Of a DNA stretch of 64,000 nt, positions 49,542-61,330 are shown piece after piece. The number at the start of each line of letters is the position of its first letter. The first letter of the stretch is position 1. The stretch spans positions 131,784,468-131,848,467 of the forward strand of contig OZ018328.1 of assembly GCA_963969495.1 (NCBI GenBank), read 5' to 3'. A program made the translations under genes and the position numbers. Under the pieces are notes generated by a model. The model searched no databases, was not told the DNA's origin, and saw nothing but the letters and a program-made list of their open reading frames with translations. The DNA comes from Ceratothoa steindachneri (Eukaryota > Arthropoda > Malacostraca > Isopoda > Cymothoidae).

Positions 49542-50066
49542 GTGTCATCATTACTTTCAGTTTCTTGCTTCACATCGGCCATTTTTTTCCTTCATTTATA
49601 CCTTTTTGAAATCCCCAACTGTAACTTCCTTGTTATCTTATCAAGTATTAAGGATCTGACAATCAAACTTGGCACTGGGGTGCGATTAAGGAGATGTGTG
49701 GCTTACGCCCCGATAACCCTATCCCTACATGTGATCGCTGATTACGCATCTGCGGCCGCTATCGAGTGCATAAGACCGTACTTTTTATGGCTGGATGGTT
49801 TTACTGCCTTGCTGGCCGCCAAGCTAAAATTCTCAGATCCCTTCTCTGAGTCTATCAAATGTCAGATTTTGAGAGCCTGTTCGTCTTGGCATGGTTTCAT
49901 TCTAACGCACCTACCTCTCTGGTTAGCAGCTTTGAGCAGCCAACTTATGGGAACGCCTGACCATTGGGAAATTGCCGGTCGGAATGCGCTGCGCAAAAAC
50001 AGTATAGTTGTCAACACTAAGGCAGCTATCATTGGGGACATTAAGATGGCCGAAAATATTCGATAA
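49542..50066 (+). CDS. Unidentified helical protein fragment, possibly retroelement gag/ORF1
   Basis: I do not recognise this family with confidence. The 174-residue frame, from about residue 35 on, looks protein-like rather than random: SLHVIADYASAAAIECIRPY, ALLAAKLKFSDPFSESIKCQ, WHGFILTHLPLWLAALSSQL and HWEIAGRNALRKNSIVVNTK. Composition and predicted helices resemble gag or ORF1 proteins. Similarity of style continues in other frames to about 50450, suggesting a frameshifted longer ancestor. It lies upstream of LINE copy C but does not match ORF1 of copy B. Confidence 0.25.
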   Translation: MSSLLSVSCFTSAIFFLHLYLFEIPNCNFLVILSSIKDLTIKLGTGVRLRRCVAYAPITLSLHVIADYASAAAIECIRPYFLWLDGFTALLAAKLKFSDPFSESIKCQILRACSSWHGFILTHLPLWLAALSSQLMGTPDHWEIAGRNALRKNSIVVNTKAAIIGDIKMAENIR

Positions 50067-50739
50067 GATAGGAAGGATCGGCTGGATGCGATATATTGCT
50101 CGTGACATTTATTTATTATTATTGCTCACAAGCTTTCCGAGTGTTTAAAGTGTACTCAGGGTTTTTTCCAACTATTACAAAAATAGAAGAGCCGTTTACA
50201 AGCTGGCCTCGTCCCACCTTGATGTAAGGGTTTGGAAAGAGCTATGGCGCTACTTTAACTAGTAAATGGCCTTCACTCTCACCACCTTCCTCTTGTGGAG
50301 GTGGTCTCACCCCATCCTTTGCCAGGAGCCTTTCCAAAGTTTTCCTAGCGGGTAGGGAGTTCGCCCTTCTCCTATTATAATGGATAAAAGGGCTTCCCCA
50401 TTACCGCTTCAAGCGTATCCCTATTTTATGCGGGGATGGTCTTGCTTTCTCTTCCCCTGAAGCCACACCGTAAGACCAGGAGCAAGCGGCGAAAGCATTC
50501 ATGCGCTCATAGACAGCTGAGAGCACTGAAAGATCCCCTCTAAGGGACCCGTTTGGAGTCTGCCAAAATTATTTGACCCGACACTCATAAACGTCAAGGA
50601 GAGCCAGCTGCGTGACAGGTGCTTAATACATCGTGGGGAGATGTCCCTATGGCTTCCCTTAAGATGTGAAAGGGCCCCGAAAACGAGACTAACGTGTACC
50701 TGCCCCATAAGGCTAAACCCTCCCAGTGGGTGGATCATG

Positions 50740-53610
50740 ACTTAATGAGGGCCACGCCAAGCTAGATACAGACTTTGAGCAGGACTTGGCAGAGGGCAGT
50801 GGGTCGCCCCACCAAATTCGAAAAGAAAGCTAAGAAAAAGGACAAGGACTCTTCCGTTTCTTCTCCTTGCCCCACAGGTGACAAAGACTCCAGCCCATTC
50901 CACGTATGAGCAGCCTACAGCCATTCCATTAAGGGTCTCTTCTACTCCTTGAAGAGTGCTTTGCAGCTTCTTCTAAGTAGTCTTGAAGAGCATTATCGTA
51001 TAAAGGAATGCCGTTAAACTGGAAGAATCTGAGAGGTCTTGTGTCTGTCCCTTTTCCTCTGTCTGTCTTCAACAGAGAATATTAGGTGCTTCTTTCCTTA
51101 CCACCTTCCCGGAGCAGAACTTAGATAGGAGGATAGGAGGCAAATTCCACGTGTCTCTATATGTACCTTCCCCCATCACCAGATTGGAGTTCCACCGTAC
51201 TATTACATGGTCTTGGATACCCTTTTTCCTACTCGGAGATTTAAACAGGAGATACTCAAGAGCCAGAGCCTTGTGGAACCGATCGAAGAGGTGGAGATCA
51301 GTGTAGTCCTTATAGAAGACTTTATTCACCACAATCTTTAAACTATCTCATTTTTCTGTCTAAACTTTCTAGGTGAAATCAAACAGGAACGCCCTCTCGT
51401 TTTTCAGGAAAAAGGGATCCCGCTTCGGTAGCTTGCGTGTCCTTGGTGGAATCCTTAACATTCTCTAGCCGAGATGCTGCTTCGCCAGCACTTCATACAC
51501 GTCACATAGTTGCCGAGTACCACGAAGTGAGCTTCACCTCAAAAAGCAGGGAACTCTTCAACGACCTGTTTTCACTCAATTATTTGCGTTACGCTCTCAC
51601 TTTGTGCGCGGATACTGACCCTGATTCGGACAATATCCCGTACGCTACGCTTCGATGCCTAAATGAGCAAAATATGACTTTTCTTCCGTTTTTTTCAGAC
51701 AGATCTTGTTGGAGGGGTTCTTTCGCAAGCTGGCACGAGATAAACCGAACATAGTTGTAGTAATTTAGCGTAAACCAAACTCCTGTACGTGTAAGTTAAT
51801 AGAGAACGTGGTAAATGTTACGTCAGCTTATTTTTTGGACAGCGGAGGTCTTCGGTTTCTTCCACAGCGTGGTTTTCGTAATTTTCACTCTACGGCGGAT
51901 ACTTTTCTCCGTTGAACAGTTATATCTGTGGGGTTTACTACCACAGACAACATGGACACATTGGTAAATGTTAGACTAGCCTTTTTCTTGGACCCCTCTA
52001 ATCCGCACAGTGATGTTTCTGTAAGTTCCACTTCACGTCAGATGCTCTGATCCGACTGGAAAATGCCGTTTGCAAGGCCTTCCTCCCTAAACTGCACTAC
52101 ACCGCGGTGTTTTTAGATCTGGAGAAGACCTATGATACCGCATGCGATAAGGTATCATGGAGAATCTCCATACGATAGAGGCGAGGGGGACACTTAATCT
52201 TTTAGTTTTTGCGAGATAGTCGATTCCGCGTACGGGGAATCGACTATGCCCTCTCTGGCCTAGCGGACAGCAACAGGGTGTACGCTCTACGTGGAAGACC
52301 GTTCGATCTCTTTTGGTGTGGCTCAGATGCAAACTCTTGAGCGTCCACTCTAACATTCATTGAACTGCATCTCTCCATATGCCAAAGTGCACAGGTTTCG
52401 GACTTATTTGGCCAAGACTAAGGTGGTGCACTTCTGCTGCCATCCACGGATCCACCCCAACCCGAACTTGTTCCTAAGCGGGATCGTCTGGAGGTGGTGG
52501 ATTCGTACCGTTTCCATTATTTTGGGAGTCTCATATTTGCAGCAGCTTTAGGGTCTCCTGTACCTGCGCGATGGGCATTCTTCGTTCCGTGACGTTCAGC
52601 ACCTTGGGTGCTGATAGGGCTACTGCATTGCTTTGTTATCGATCATTTGTTCTTTTGAAGCTTGACTACGGATTTAAGTTTTATGTATCTGCAGCTGAGC
52701 ATGTGTTGCGGAAGGTCCACTCGATCCATCACACCGGTCTCCGCCTAGCGACCGGTGCCTTCCACACTTCCTGCATTGAAAGCCTACTTGTCGATGCTCA
52801 GGAGATGCCACTAGCTCTGTGCTGTGCATAGTGAACTATTCGATGGGAGAGCGAAACCGACGCTTTCTTCACTTGCTAACGGCTCTCCCTATATTCGCAG
52901 CTGATCTCGACAGTGCATATGCCGCCGAGAGACATTTACAGTCATACCCTAAGCTATTTGGGGTAAGGGCTAGGAAACTCCTTCTAGAGCTTGGTCTAGC
53001 ACTGGTTCTGCCCAGGACGCAAACCCTGGGGGGTACAACCTTTGGCATATTGGTCACCACGTCCCTGCTCTTAAAGCTTCCATAGCGGCGAGAGTATTAC
53101 GATTGACCTTTTGGAGCGCACGTTGAATCCATGGCAGCGTATACGAATGATTCCAAGTCTCAAGGGAAGGATCGGCTTCTACGCAGGAGCGGGGCTCTAC
53201 CAGATGTTTCGTATTTATTCATGGCCGATCTGGATGCAATACACCGCTCGGTACTAAAAATAACGCGTCGTGCCTGGTTTAGAGAAAGGATTATGATCTT
53301 TAGTAATGATTCACAAAGCGCCGTGCGTGATCTCGGCGCACTAGAATCTCCACACCCTCAGGTTCGCGGTATCCCTGATGCCACGATTGCCGCGAACAGG
53401 GCGTATGTCGAGATTATCTTCTGCTGGATTCCTGGACATGTGGGAATTGCGTAAAATGAGCAAGCCAATGAGGGTGCCAAAGAGTACGCGAAGACTGGGA
53501 GACGAAACCAGCGTTTCGATCTTTATCACACCGATTACATGGTAGGAATGCCGTGATTCTTACCATTCTCTGGCCTTGAAAGCAGTCGCCAGATGGGTGC
53601 TTTAGAAAAA
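50740..53610 (+). mobile_element. I-type LINE copy C, decayed
   Basis: It aligns along copy B from the ORF1 3' end (about 50740) through endonuclease, RT, RNase H and the 3' tail (about 53540-53605, 'gaaagcagtcgccagatgggtgc'). It is the most degraded copy, with stops and frameshifts every few hundred bases. The segment missing from the RNase H of copy B is present here. Confidence 0.85.
50990..53455 (+). pseudogene. LINE ORF2 pseudogene (copy C)
   Basis: Endonuclease traces: QQRILGASFLTTFPE (about 51070) and FFLLGDLNRRY (about 51225). RT: DNIPYATLRCLNEQNMTFLP (51640-51690) and LYVEDRSISFG (about 52285) where the YVDD motif has become YVED. The post-RT part is open at 52571-52831 (LHGDL-like AIGILRSVTFSTLGADR region, with RKVHSIHHTGLRLATGAFHT). 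RNase H: IMIFSNDSQSAVRDLGALES and ANRAYVEIIFCWIPGHVGIA (53131-53454); its first Asp block reads TNDSKS. Not functional. Confidence 0.85.
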
Positions 53611-54049
53611 TGCCACATGACTGTCCTAACCCCTCTGAGGTGTTTAAAACCTTAAACATTTCCTCTCATAAATAATCTATGAAACTATTTCTGGCTTAAT
53701 TCCACAAATAATATGTCTGTTGGCTTATTAAAACATGTCAGGTATCAGATGGACTTCTTTCGCGCAACTCCAATACGCAATATTTTCGGGGAACCCTTCA
53801 TTATACACCCCACTTCATCTCCACTTACATTTCTCTTAATATTTTCTAGGAAATTTCATCTCTTTGGCGTAGCATGACCTGGCTTTCTTGGTCAACTAAC
53901 GCTATTTCACCTGCCGCTTGTGCCGATAAACACGCGTTCGTTCAAATTCTGATAGTTATACAGTGAGGTAATCGCATTGCCATTATCGTTGCTTCCCATA
54001 TACCCTCCTTTCTCATTCACATCATATTTCCTGACACCTTCTAAATTAT
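53611..54049. other. Sequence without recognised gene
   Basis: Nothing recognised. Confidence 0.4.
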
Positions 54050-55720
54050 TCTTGGCCCCAGGGCTCTGAATCCGCTCAAATTTTTAAAAAATTAGTTATT
54101 TACTGACCTCCTGGTTATCGTTCAGAAAGCTTCTTTGACAACAAGGGTGAATTTTTACACCAGATTTCTTATACCTCCTACACCTCACCATTTCTTGCTC
54201 CTACTGACTTCAGCATTTATCATCATACTCACTCTTATCTCTAACCTTTCTAAAATTATTTTGGCCTTACTCCATCATTAAACGTCTCTAACCACACCCA
54301 CATACATGGGAATATACTTGACCTTTTCGTTTCTTCAATCCCAATTTGTAACTTTTACATAAAATAACCCAGACGGCAAATTTTTTTCATTTCCTTATCA
54401 AGTTTTGTTTCGTTTTTCCCCTTACACTTAGCCTTTGCTTATCATCTGTCACTCGGTTTCTTCATCGTCATGTTTTCTCCATCGCCTAGTAATGACCCTG
54501 GCTCTTGGCTTTCTTAATCTTCTACCGTCTTCACTCTCACAATTAACTTCAATGTCACCTCACTTTCTTACCCAGCTTCCCTACTCCTGCTCTGATGCCT
54601 ATGTGTTCCTTCTTCCCATTTATTCTCATCGATGGCGTGCCCATGTATTCTCCGGTGCTATTTGGAAAGCAAAGGAGAACAAGCTAACCTATGAGATGTA
54701 TTTGAGGGAAGTTCGGACTCATGTTACTGAGATGGCTGAGCCCAGGTCGCCTATACCATTGCCACCTACTCGTACAGTTCCCTTCTTGAATCTTCAACTG
54801 AAGTCTAAACACATTGGGAGATCTCTGATAACAAAAGCTATTAACCTGTACAGTGCAAGCTTCTCACCAGTCTCTCTTACCCATGACAATTTATATGCGG
54901 TTTTCTACGACTAGATACTCAATATTCGATACGGTGTACCTCCGCTCATGAACCTCACCATATGCTACCTATGTATTATTATCCCTCTACTCCAACCTTC
55001 TCCTTTTCACTCTCTCACTCATGCCTCTATTATCAGCTCCCTATGCTATTCTTCTTCACCTTTGATCTTTAACAGCTCATCTCATTCGGTGCGGTACCAT
55101 CCGATTTTAAACACGCTGATATTTACCTAATTATAAAGGTAAATATCAGGCTTGTTTCTCTGTTCGCTTCATTTTCATCACTTTTTCTCTTTTGCATTAT
55201 TTTTATGCATCATATCGATTTATTATTTCATTTCTCTGCCGATTACAGGCAAGTCTACCTCCTTTTCTCCCGAAACTCGTTTGCTGAGACTAGAAACTTT
55301 CTTCTCTGCAAGATATCTTCATCAAATGGCTCTCGGGCAATTTTCAGAAACTCAATATTGACAAAAGTTAGGTTTTACTGGTTGGTACTTTATCGCATGT
55401 GGATCACCGTAAAACTATTGATATTTCCCTAACTTTTGTTCCTCTCGTGTTCCCTTTTCCGACATAAAATATCTGGAGCCTCAACTTTGATTGTCAACTA
55501 CATACCAAAGCTCATATCACTAATTTCTTCAATTTTCTCCCTCACCTTTGCATATTGCTTTGAATCCCATTTCGAGGTTTCTTTCAACTCACCCCTTTCC
55601 GTATCCCATCTCATCTCCATTACGCCCAGTGCCACAGTTCTGTTATTAACTTCAAATTCCTCTTTTTCAACAAGTCTCCATGGAGAAAAAGTGCCCATGC
55701 GTGTTTTTTTTCAATAGGGT
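54050..55720 (+). pseudogene. Weak traces of another LINE (endonuclease and RT end)
   Basis: HTHIHGNILDLFVS (about 54300) resembles the endonuclease block 'PTHIHGNTLDL'. Near 55320-55530, frames give IFIKWLSGNFQKLNIDKS, then FSDIKYLGAS (with a shifted continuation FDCQLHTKAHI), resembling the RT end 'W..N.L.LN..KT...KYLG..LD..L.w..HI'. The intervening 1 kb has no clear RT core. Order and spacing are compatible with one decayed LINE. The open frame at 54435-54914 is not recognised. Confidence 0.4.
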
Positions 55721-56902
55721 GGATGTTAGGTTGCAACTTCTGTTTCAACAATGCAATCGTCGTAACTGGGTATTTCCTTTGAATTACCGTATCTTTCCTG
55801 TTATTCCACCTTGTTAAGTGCAACGGCGACAAAACGAACCATGTGGACTATTAATTCAATGAGTGGAGGAGGACAAGCCGGAGATGCGATAAAGAGCTTG
55901 GCGACACTCGAAAAGGAAACGCGCCAATGACACCCAATAAAGGGAGAATGAGGAAGAGGAGAAAGGAAGCATAAAATAAAAGCACGGAAAGGAAACACTT
56001 AACTGGTTATTTATTTATTTTAAAAATTGTAAATATCAACAGGGTCTTCCCTCCAAAGAGAGAATTCGTAAAATCTGGAATAAGTTACCTTGTAGAATAT
56101 TCAAAAGAGGAGATTACTCGGGGAGTTGAAAACTGTCATGGTATGCCACTTTTCTAAATATTTCTTATACCACAACTAGAGTAGGTCTTATTGTGAGATC
56201 TTGACCAATTTAAAATCAAAACATAGTACCTATTACAGATCTAAAGCTCGAGTACTGAGGGTATTATTTAAAGATCAGAACCATTTTGTACCATTAAAAA
56301 ACTTGAAAGACCAACCTATGGTGTGCCTCGCCCCCTTCACTGAGCAAAGGACCTATTGTCTCGTTATACATATATATAATACTCTTATTCTAAAATTCAA
56401 AAGATTTACTCAAATATTCCCTTCAGTCTGATGATATTCCTACGCCCTTTTCTCTTGTTTAGACATATGGCTTCTTTTCTAACCTCTTAGCTTGTTTACT
56501 TGTTTGTCTGCCTATCTATTCTTATTTGAAAACTTTATCCTTTCGCTGAATTTCTCCATGCACGCATCTCTCCCGTCTATCGTTTAATTTTTAACCTGTC
56601 GGGTGACAAATAGAGAGGAAATCCCTGGGATATGAATGATGGCGTTAATTATCTCGTTTTGCAGATGTCGTAACAGAATTTCGCTATGCTATGAGTTATG
56701 AACAACTTTCGTATTCAGCTCATTCGTTATATCAATAAATCAACCGAGAGCGCTAACGAACCCTGCAACAATGATATTAAAAAACGTTTTATTATTTTTT
56801 TTAATCTGAATCATTTAATGCATAAAATAGATCCAATGAGAAAGGCAGAGATGGGCAAGTTCATCAATTTTGGTGTTCTTGAAGAGCATAATCCTATAAC
56901 AA
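55721..56902. other. Sequence without recognised gene
   Basis: Nothing recognised. Confidence 0.4.
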
Positions 56903-56991
56903 AAAAGTGATCTTTAAGAGCATGATCAGACCACCAGGAAAATGTGATTTTGAAGATCCAGATCCAGATCATGATTTTGAAGATCACTTTT
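56903..56991. repeat. Hairpin: 25-bp inverted repeat
   Basis: 56903-56927 and 56967-56991 are complementary at 22 of 25 positions (AAAAGTGATCTT...CATGATC). The loop includes a GATCCA dimer and a direct copy of 'tgattttgaagatc'. Confidence 0.7.
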
Positions 56992-57883
56992 ATATGAGAT
57001 GAAAAAAGTTGTAGTCTTGTAAAGAAAAAACACAACCCAAATCAAATGACTTTGTTAATCACTCCTGAAAAGTATCGCTCCTAACACACCCCTGAGGGCT
57101 GAGGCAATGCAAGCATGGCATCCTACCCATGTATTATGTACTAAAATAGATTTCGTTGATGAAAATGATCTATTTAAGTTTAACAGTTCAAGTACAAAGG
57201 ATCATAACTACAAGATGTATAAGCCTTATTCTCATTCTAATCAACGTAAACATTTTTTACAGTGATAATAATATGTAGATAGGTAAAATAGTCTTCTTGA
57301 ATCAGTGGTCAATTCTTACAACTTAAACACTTTTAAGAATAATCTTAAAAATTACATGATAAATAAATCAGACTTTAATGAAATTGAATAAAAGTATTAT
57401 TTAAATAAAGTTCACATATGTCTAATATTAAAAAAAATACAGTAGGTAGCTTAATAATATTGAATTCTAACAAATTACTGATTTCTAACAGATTTCTAAA
57501 AAATTAAAACAAATGGGTAACATTATACATATTTTATTGTATTTTTCATGATTGCATCGTTGGTTATTATCATCGATTGAGCTCAGCTGCTGCTTCGTGT
57601 CGTCGGTTCTCACTACCTATTGTCGATAATTCACCTGCTTAATTTGATCATCTCGGTCAAAGATTGAATAGGTAACTTTGATGGCCTTTTTGGTTTTTGG
57701 CATTCAATATGTATTATGTTATTTGATATTTAACATAACTTAACGTGTATTACGCTCAAAGGGGTTAAAATGCCATCGAAGTTGCAGTATATAAAAAACT
57801 AAAGCAAAAAGACTAAAAAAATACAAGAAAAATCGAAGAAGCAGTTATCGCAAAATTACGATGTTTCGAAGCCCAAAGATATT
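56992..57883. other. AT-rich sequence, nothing recognised
   Basis: No frame with recognisable similarity. Confidence 0.4.
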
Positions 57884-58140
57884 CTATCGCCTTGTAACGT
57901 CTTCGCCATGGTCCTCTTGGTTGTTGATAAATTCAAATTCCTTGACTGATCGACGAAAGTGGGCATTTAACGTTATGGTAAAGGATACACTTCTCATCAC
58001 AAGTAACAAGCTTCCCAAAAATGGTACCTGAAGGTGTCGTGAAAGCAGTGACTCACAGCAAGCAACTCGTTGTTGCAGATTCGCCGTGGACAGTTCTAGC
58101 GAGCCCCATTTTCCAATCACTGGAACCTTTCCAATCCTTT
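57884..58140 (-). pseudogene. mariner transposase core fragment
   Basis: The minus strand reads LSTANLQQRVACCESLLSRH (about 58095-58040), then after a frame change KLVTCDEKCILYHNVKCP (about 58010-57960), matching the mariner block 'R.VTCDEKWILYDN.KR' with the first catalytic Asp. Flanking parts of the transposase are missing. It differs from the three other mariner remnants in this window, suggesting a fourth lineage. Confidence 0.75.
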
Positions 58141-59318
58141 CCTTTGACGTAGAGCAGTTGTATTGTAGCGAACCGAAAAATTTAGACTAACCCCAATCAA
58201 TCCAACCCGCTTTCTACACTAATCCGGACGTGATAAATCGAAGGAGAATGAAATGGATTGTATGTACAGTCCTTTACTAACAAAAAATACAATAATTACA
58301 AAAGAAAATTAAATTTTCTTATAAGAACTCAATAAAAAAATGTGTGCACACCACAAACAAGGTCAAAATTCCCCAATCAAAAAACAAGATAAAAAACTAC
58401 GACGGACAAAGAGGAAAAACAAAATTATACAATAACACCAATCGGTACTGAGTCAAACAATGCGCGCTCAAAAAAAAATGAAAGAAAAACTGAACGGTAC
58501 AAGATAGTTTAATCAACACCATACGACGCTTTTTAAAACAAAAAGGGGGTGCAGGGGTATCACTCGCGAGTTAGGGCAAGGCTGTATATTTCTTGGTTCA
58601 CGATGAGGGCTGGCGAAACCAGGTGCGGTCGTGGTTTCCAATGAGAGGTTGTGTAAACCCTCCTATCCGGGTCGGGGTATAAACCCTCTAGGCCTCTTTC
58701 CAACTTCTGGTAGAAGTGTGTTGTCCCACGGTTGCGTCCACACGGTCTCCACTCTATGCTCGAACTCAGTAAATCTTCTTTAATCAGACAATACTCTTTC
58801 TCGCTAGCGTTCTTTTGAAATGTATATAAATATTATGCTTTCAATCTATTTTTACATTTAATTCTTTTCTCTGAAAAGAAAAAACAAACATCAATCAAAA
58901 TAAAAACAAAACAAAATCTAAATGCCAGTTATTCACACAATGCTCACACACAGGGAGGGAGAGGGTATTGGGAAAGGGGTGGGAGAATGGCCCTTCACAC
59001 ACACACTCACATTTGCTCCACCACAGTATGGGTTAGGTTCAATTGTTCTGAGAGTTCTCTATAAGGTAGTAGCATAATTTGCTGCGACAACAGCGTCCAA
59101 CCTTTTAGATTCGAGTTCTTTTAGAGGACATTCTTTTGGTACTTTTTTAAGACTGAAATCCCACTCTGGAAAAGGGAAAACCACCTACTGCAAACTTCTT
59201 CGATTTACTGCATCATCCCCATAAGTGCTCTAAATCGATTTTGCCGCTGTACTTGCAATGACCTCTTTATGAAACTCATAAAGATTATGAACAATATTTT
59301 TATAATTTGAAAGAAAAT

Positions 59319-59320
<2 letters not shown>
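58141..59320. other. Sequence without recognised gene
   Basis: A-rich and GC-richer patches alternate; no recognisable protein. Confidence 0.4.

Positions 59321-59367
<47 letters not shown>
59321..59367. repeat. (TA)n microsatellite
   Basis: About 47 bp of TA. Confidence 0.97.
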
Positions 59368-59371
<4 letters not shown>

Positions 59372-59804
59372 TTAGGTAAGGTTAATAGTCAGAATTCGTT
59401 AATCCGCTAGAAAAGTCTCCTCTAATTCTTCAACCCTCTTCACGAGTGCCACCCACGCAACTGAACAACCATCCATTTCTCTAAAAATAAAAATTCCAAG
59501 AACCCATTTGTAAGAGTTTGACAGCAACCACAGCAGATATGCGGACAGTAAACTGCCACACGGCTTTCGCGATATTTTATTCCACACATTCACAAACTTT
59601 TTAAAGGCAGGAAGAAGATGCTGGAACTGTGTAGATGCATATTATATTCTCATATAGTACACTCACGTGAGCAATTGGATGTAAATGAGTGCTTAAGACT
59701 AGAAAGCAGAGTTATAAAGGGAAATGAAAAAGATCAGGGGTAGCAAAGGAAAGCCCAAACAAGGCAAACCATGCTGGAAAGACAGGAATAACGCTTCGGG
59801 AAAA
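59368..59804. other. Sequence without recognised gene
   Basis: 59700-59804 may be the body of the tRNA-like SINE on the minus strand. Confidence 0.35.
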
Positions 59805-59893
59805 ATTGGAAATATCTCGGCCGGGAGTCGAATGTGGGTCTCCCAATTGTCGGTAGCGTGTTCTAATTTATGAGCTACCAGGTACAAAACTTT
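59805..59893 (-). repeat. tRNA-like sequence, probable SINE head
   Basis: On the minus strand 'ggtagctcataaattagaac' resembles a box A/D-arm and 'cattcgactcccggc' a box B/T-arm, spaced as in a tRNA gene. The acceptor stem does not pair well and there is no clean anticodon loop, so it is more likely a tRNA-derived SINE head than a working tRNA gene. Confidence 0.5.
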
Positions 59894-60129
59894 AAACATA
59901 ACTAGGTAAAGCTCATCCCATCAAACTTATTATCTCTCCAGGCTAGAAGGTACTTCCAAGTGATTATTATACCAAATCTCTAACTCGCTTTCAATTTAGA
60001 GGCTCACTATTCCATTTATATCACATGCAAGAAAGAACAGCTACAGGTCTGTGGAGAGTAACCAACTAGCATAGGACTGTCACCATGTTTTATTTTTACT
60101 TTTCAGGCAACTATGCATTTAAGGCTTTA

Positions 60130-61190
60130 TATGTAAGAAAGAAAGACCTTTGAGGTGATTTTGTATCGAATGCGCAGCCAGTGCATTTCTCGCAGCAGGA
60201 GTTTTGGTCTAGAAAACGTCCGCGGCGGAGAAGAAGATAGCTTCAAAGTTTTGAACAAGTTAGAAAAGTCGAAGAGTGAAGCCTCTGATCCAGCGCAAAT
60301 AGAAGTGCAGTAGTCAGGGCAGGAAGTGACGAAAGCATGAATGACAATTTCAAGGCTTTTTTTTAACTTTTGTGTGAGATGCGGCTGAAATTACTTACGG
60401 CGAAAACATGGAGAAGATTCACAGACGTTAGCAAGATGAGCTTTAAGGAATAAGTAACTATCAAAGGTGAAGCCCATATTTGTTAAGGTATAGAAATAAT
60501 TGCCATGGGAGGCGCTTAAGTTAAGAAAAGGAGCAAGAACTTTACATGGATCTAATGCTCTCAATTACTTACCAGTAATACTTTTAGTTTGCCATGGTTG
60601 AGTTTTAGAAATTTATCCCAGAGCCATTCAGTGATTAGATTATAATTGGATAGTAATTTCTAATTTCAACAACCGAGGCTGGAGATAAGGAAAGATATAT
60701 TTGTTTGTCAGCAGCTTAGAAATGAAATGATAGAGTAAGGACGAAACATAAGAATACCAAGAGGGAGAAGATAAATGCGAAACAGAAGTGTCCCTAGAAT
60801 CGACTTTTGCAGAACACCAAAACACACTGCAGCCGGCCGAGATATTTCCAATCCTATATGAATAAACGGAGTATGAGATGGAAGACACTAGCGGAGCAAG
60901 TGTCTTCCAGAAATCCACGTGTCAAATAATGCCAAGAGGTCGCGATTGACCAGAACGAAAGGTCGTCCAGCATCAGCTACACGACGAATGCGCCCAGCTA
61001 TATTCAGGACAGCTACTTCAGTGTTGTATCTTGCCTTAAATCAACCTGGAAAATCCCATCAAAGTTGAAGCACAGGTGATCGTGAACCTGGACTGACACC
61101 AGCCTTTCAAGGAGTTTTGACAGGTTTGGGCGTTGAGCTTGGAAGGTAGTTTGACCGTTAGTGTGAGTTCAATTTAGGTATTTTCAACTC
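60130..61190 (-). pseudogene. L2/CR1-type LINE reverse transcriptase pseudogene
   Basis: The minus strand gives NLSKLLERLVSVQVHDHLCF (about 61125-61065), FDGIFQVDLRQDTTLK, then FGVLQKSILGTLLFRIYLLP (about 60815-60755; usual 'GVPQGSVLGPLLF'), AADKQIYLSLSPASVVEIRN (about 60715-60660; the 'YADDTQIY' block), then LANVCESSPCFRRK, IVIHAFVTSCPDYCTSIC (about 60345-60290) and REMHWLRIRYKITSKVF (about 60190-60140). Order matches L2/Rex-type RTs. The catalytic 'YADD' reads 'xAADK', and stops abound. Confidence 0.85.
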
Positions 61191-61330
61191 TCAAAAAACG
61201 AGGCTGGGGATAAAGAGATATACATCTGTGTGTTAACATAAAAATGAAATGTTAGGCAAAGACGGTGCATAAGAATAAGGGGAAGATAAATAAGAAACAA
61301 GCAGACCAAGAACCGAGCATTGCAGATGCT
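61185..61330. repeat. Partial direct duplication of L2-type LINE segment
   Basis: 'caac...cgaggctgg.gataa..agatata' through 'cataagaata..g.gggaagataaat.....aaac' repeats about 60664-60815 in the same orientation, beyond the normal end of the RT region. Confidence 0.7.
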
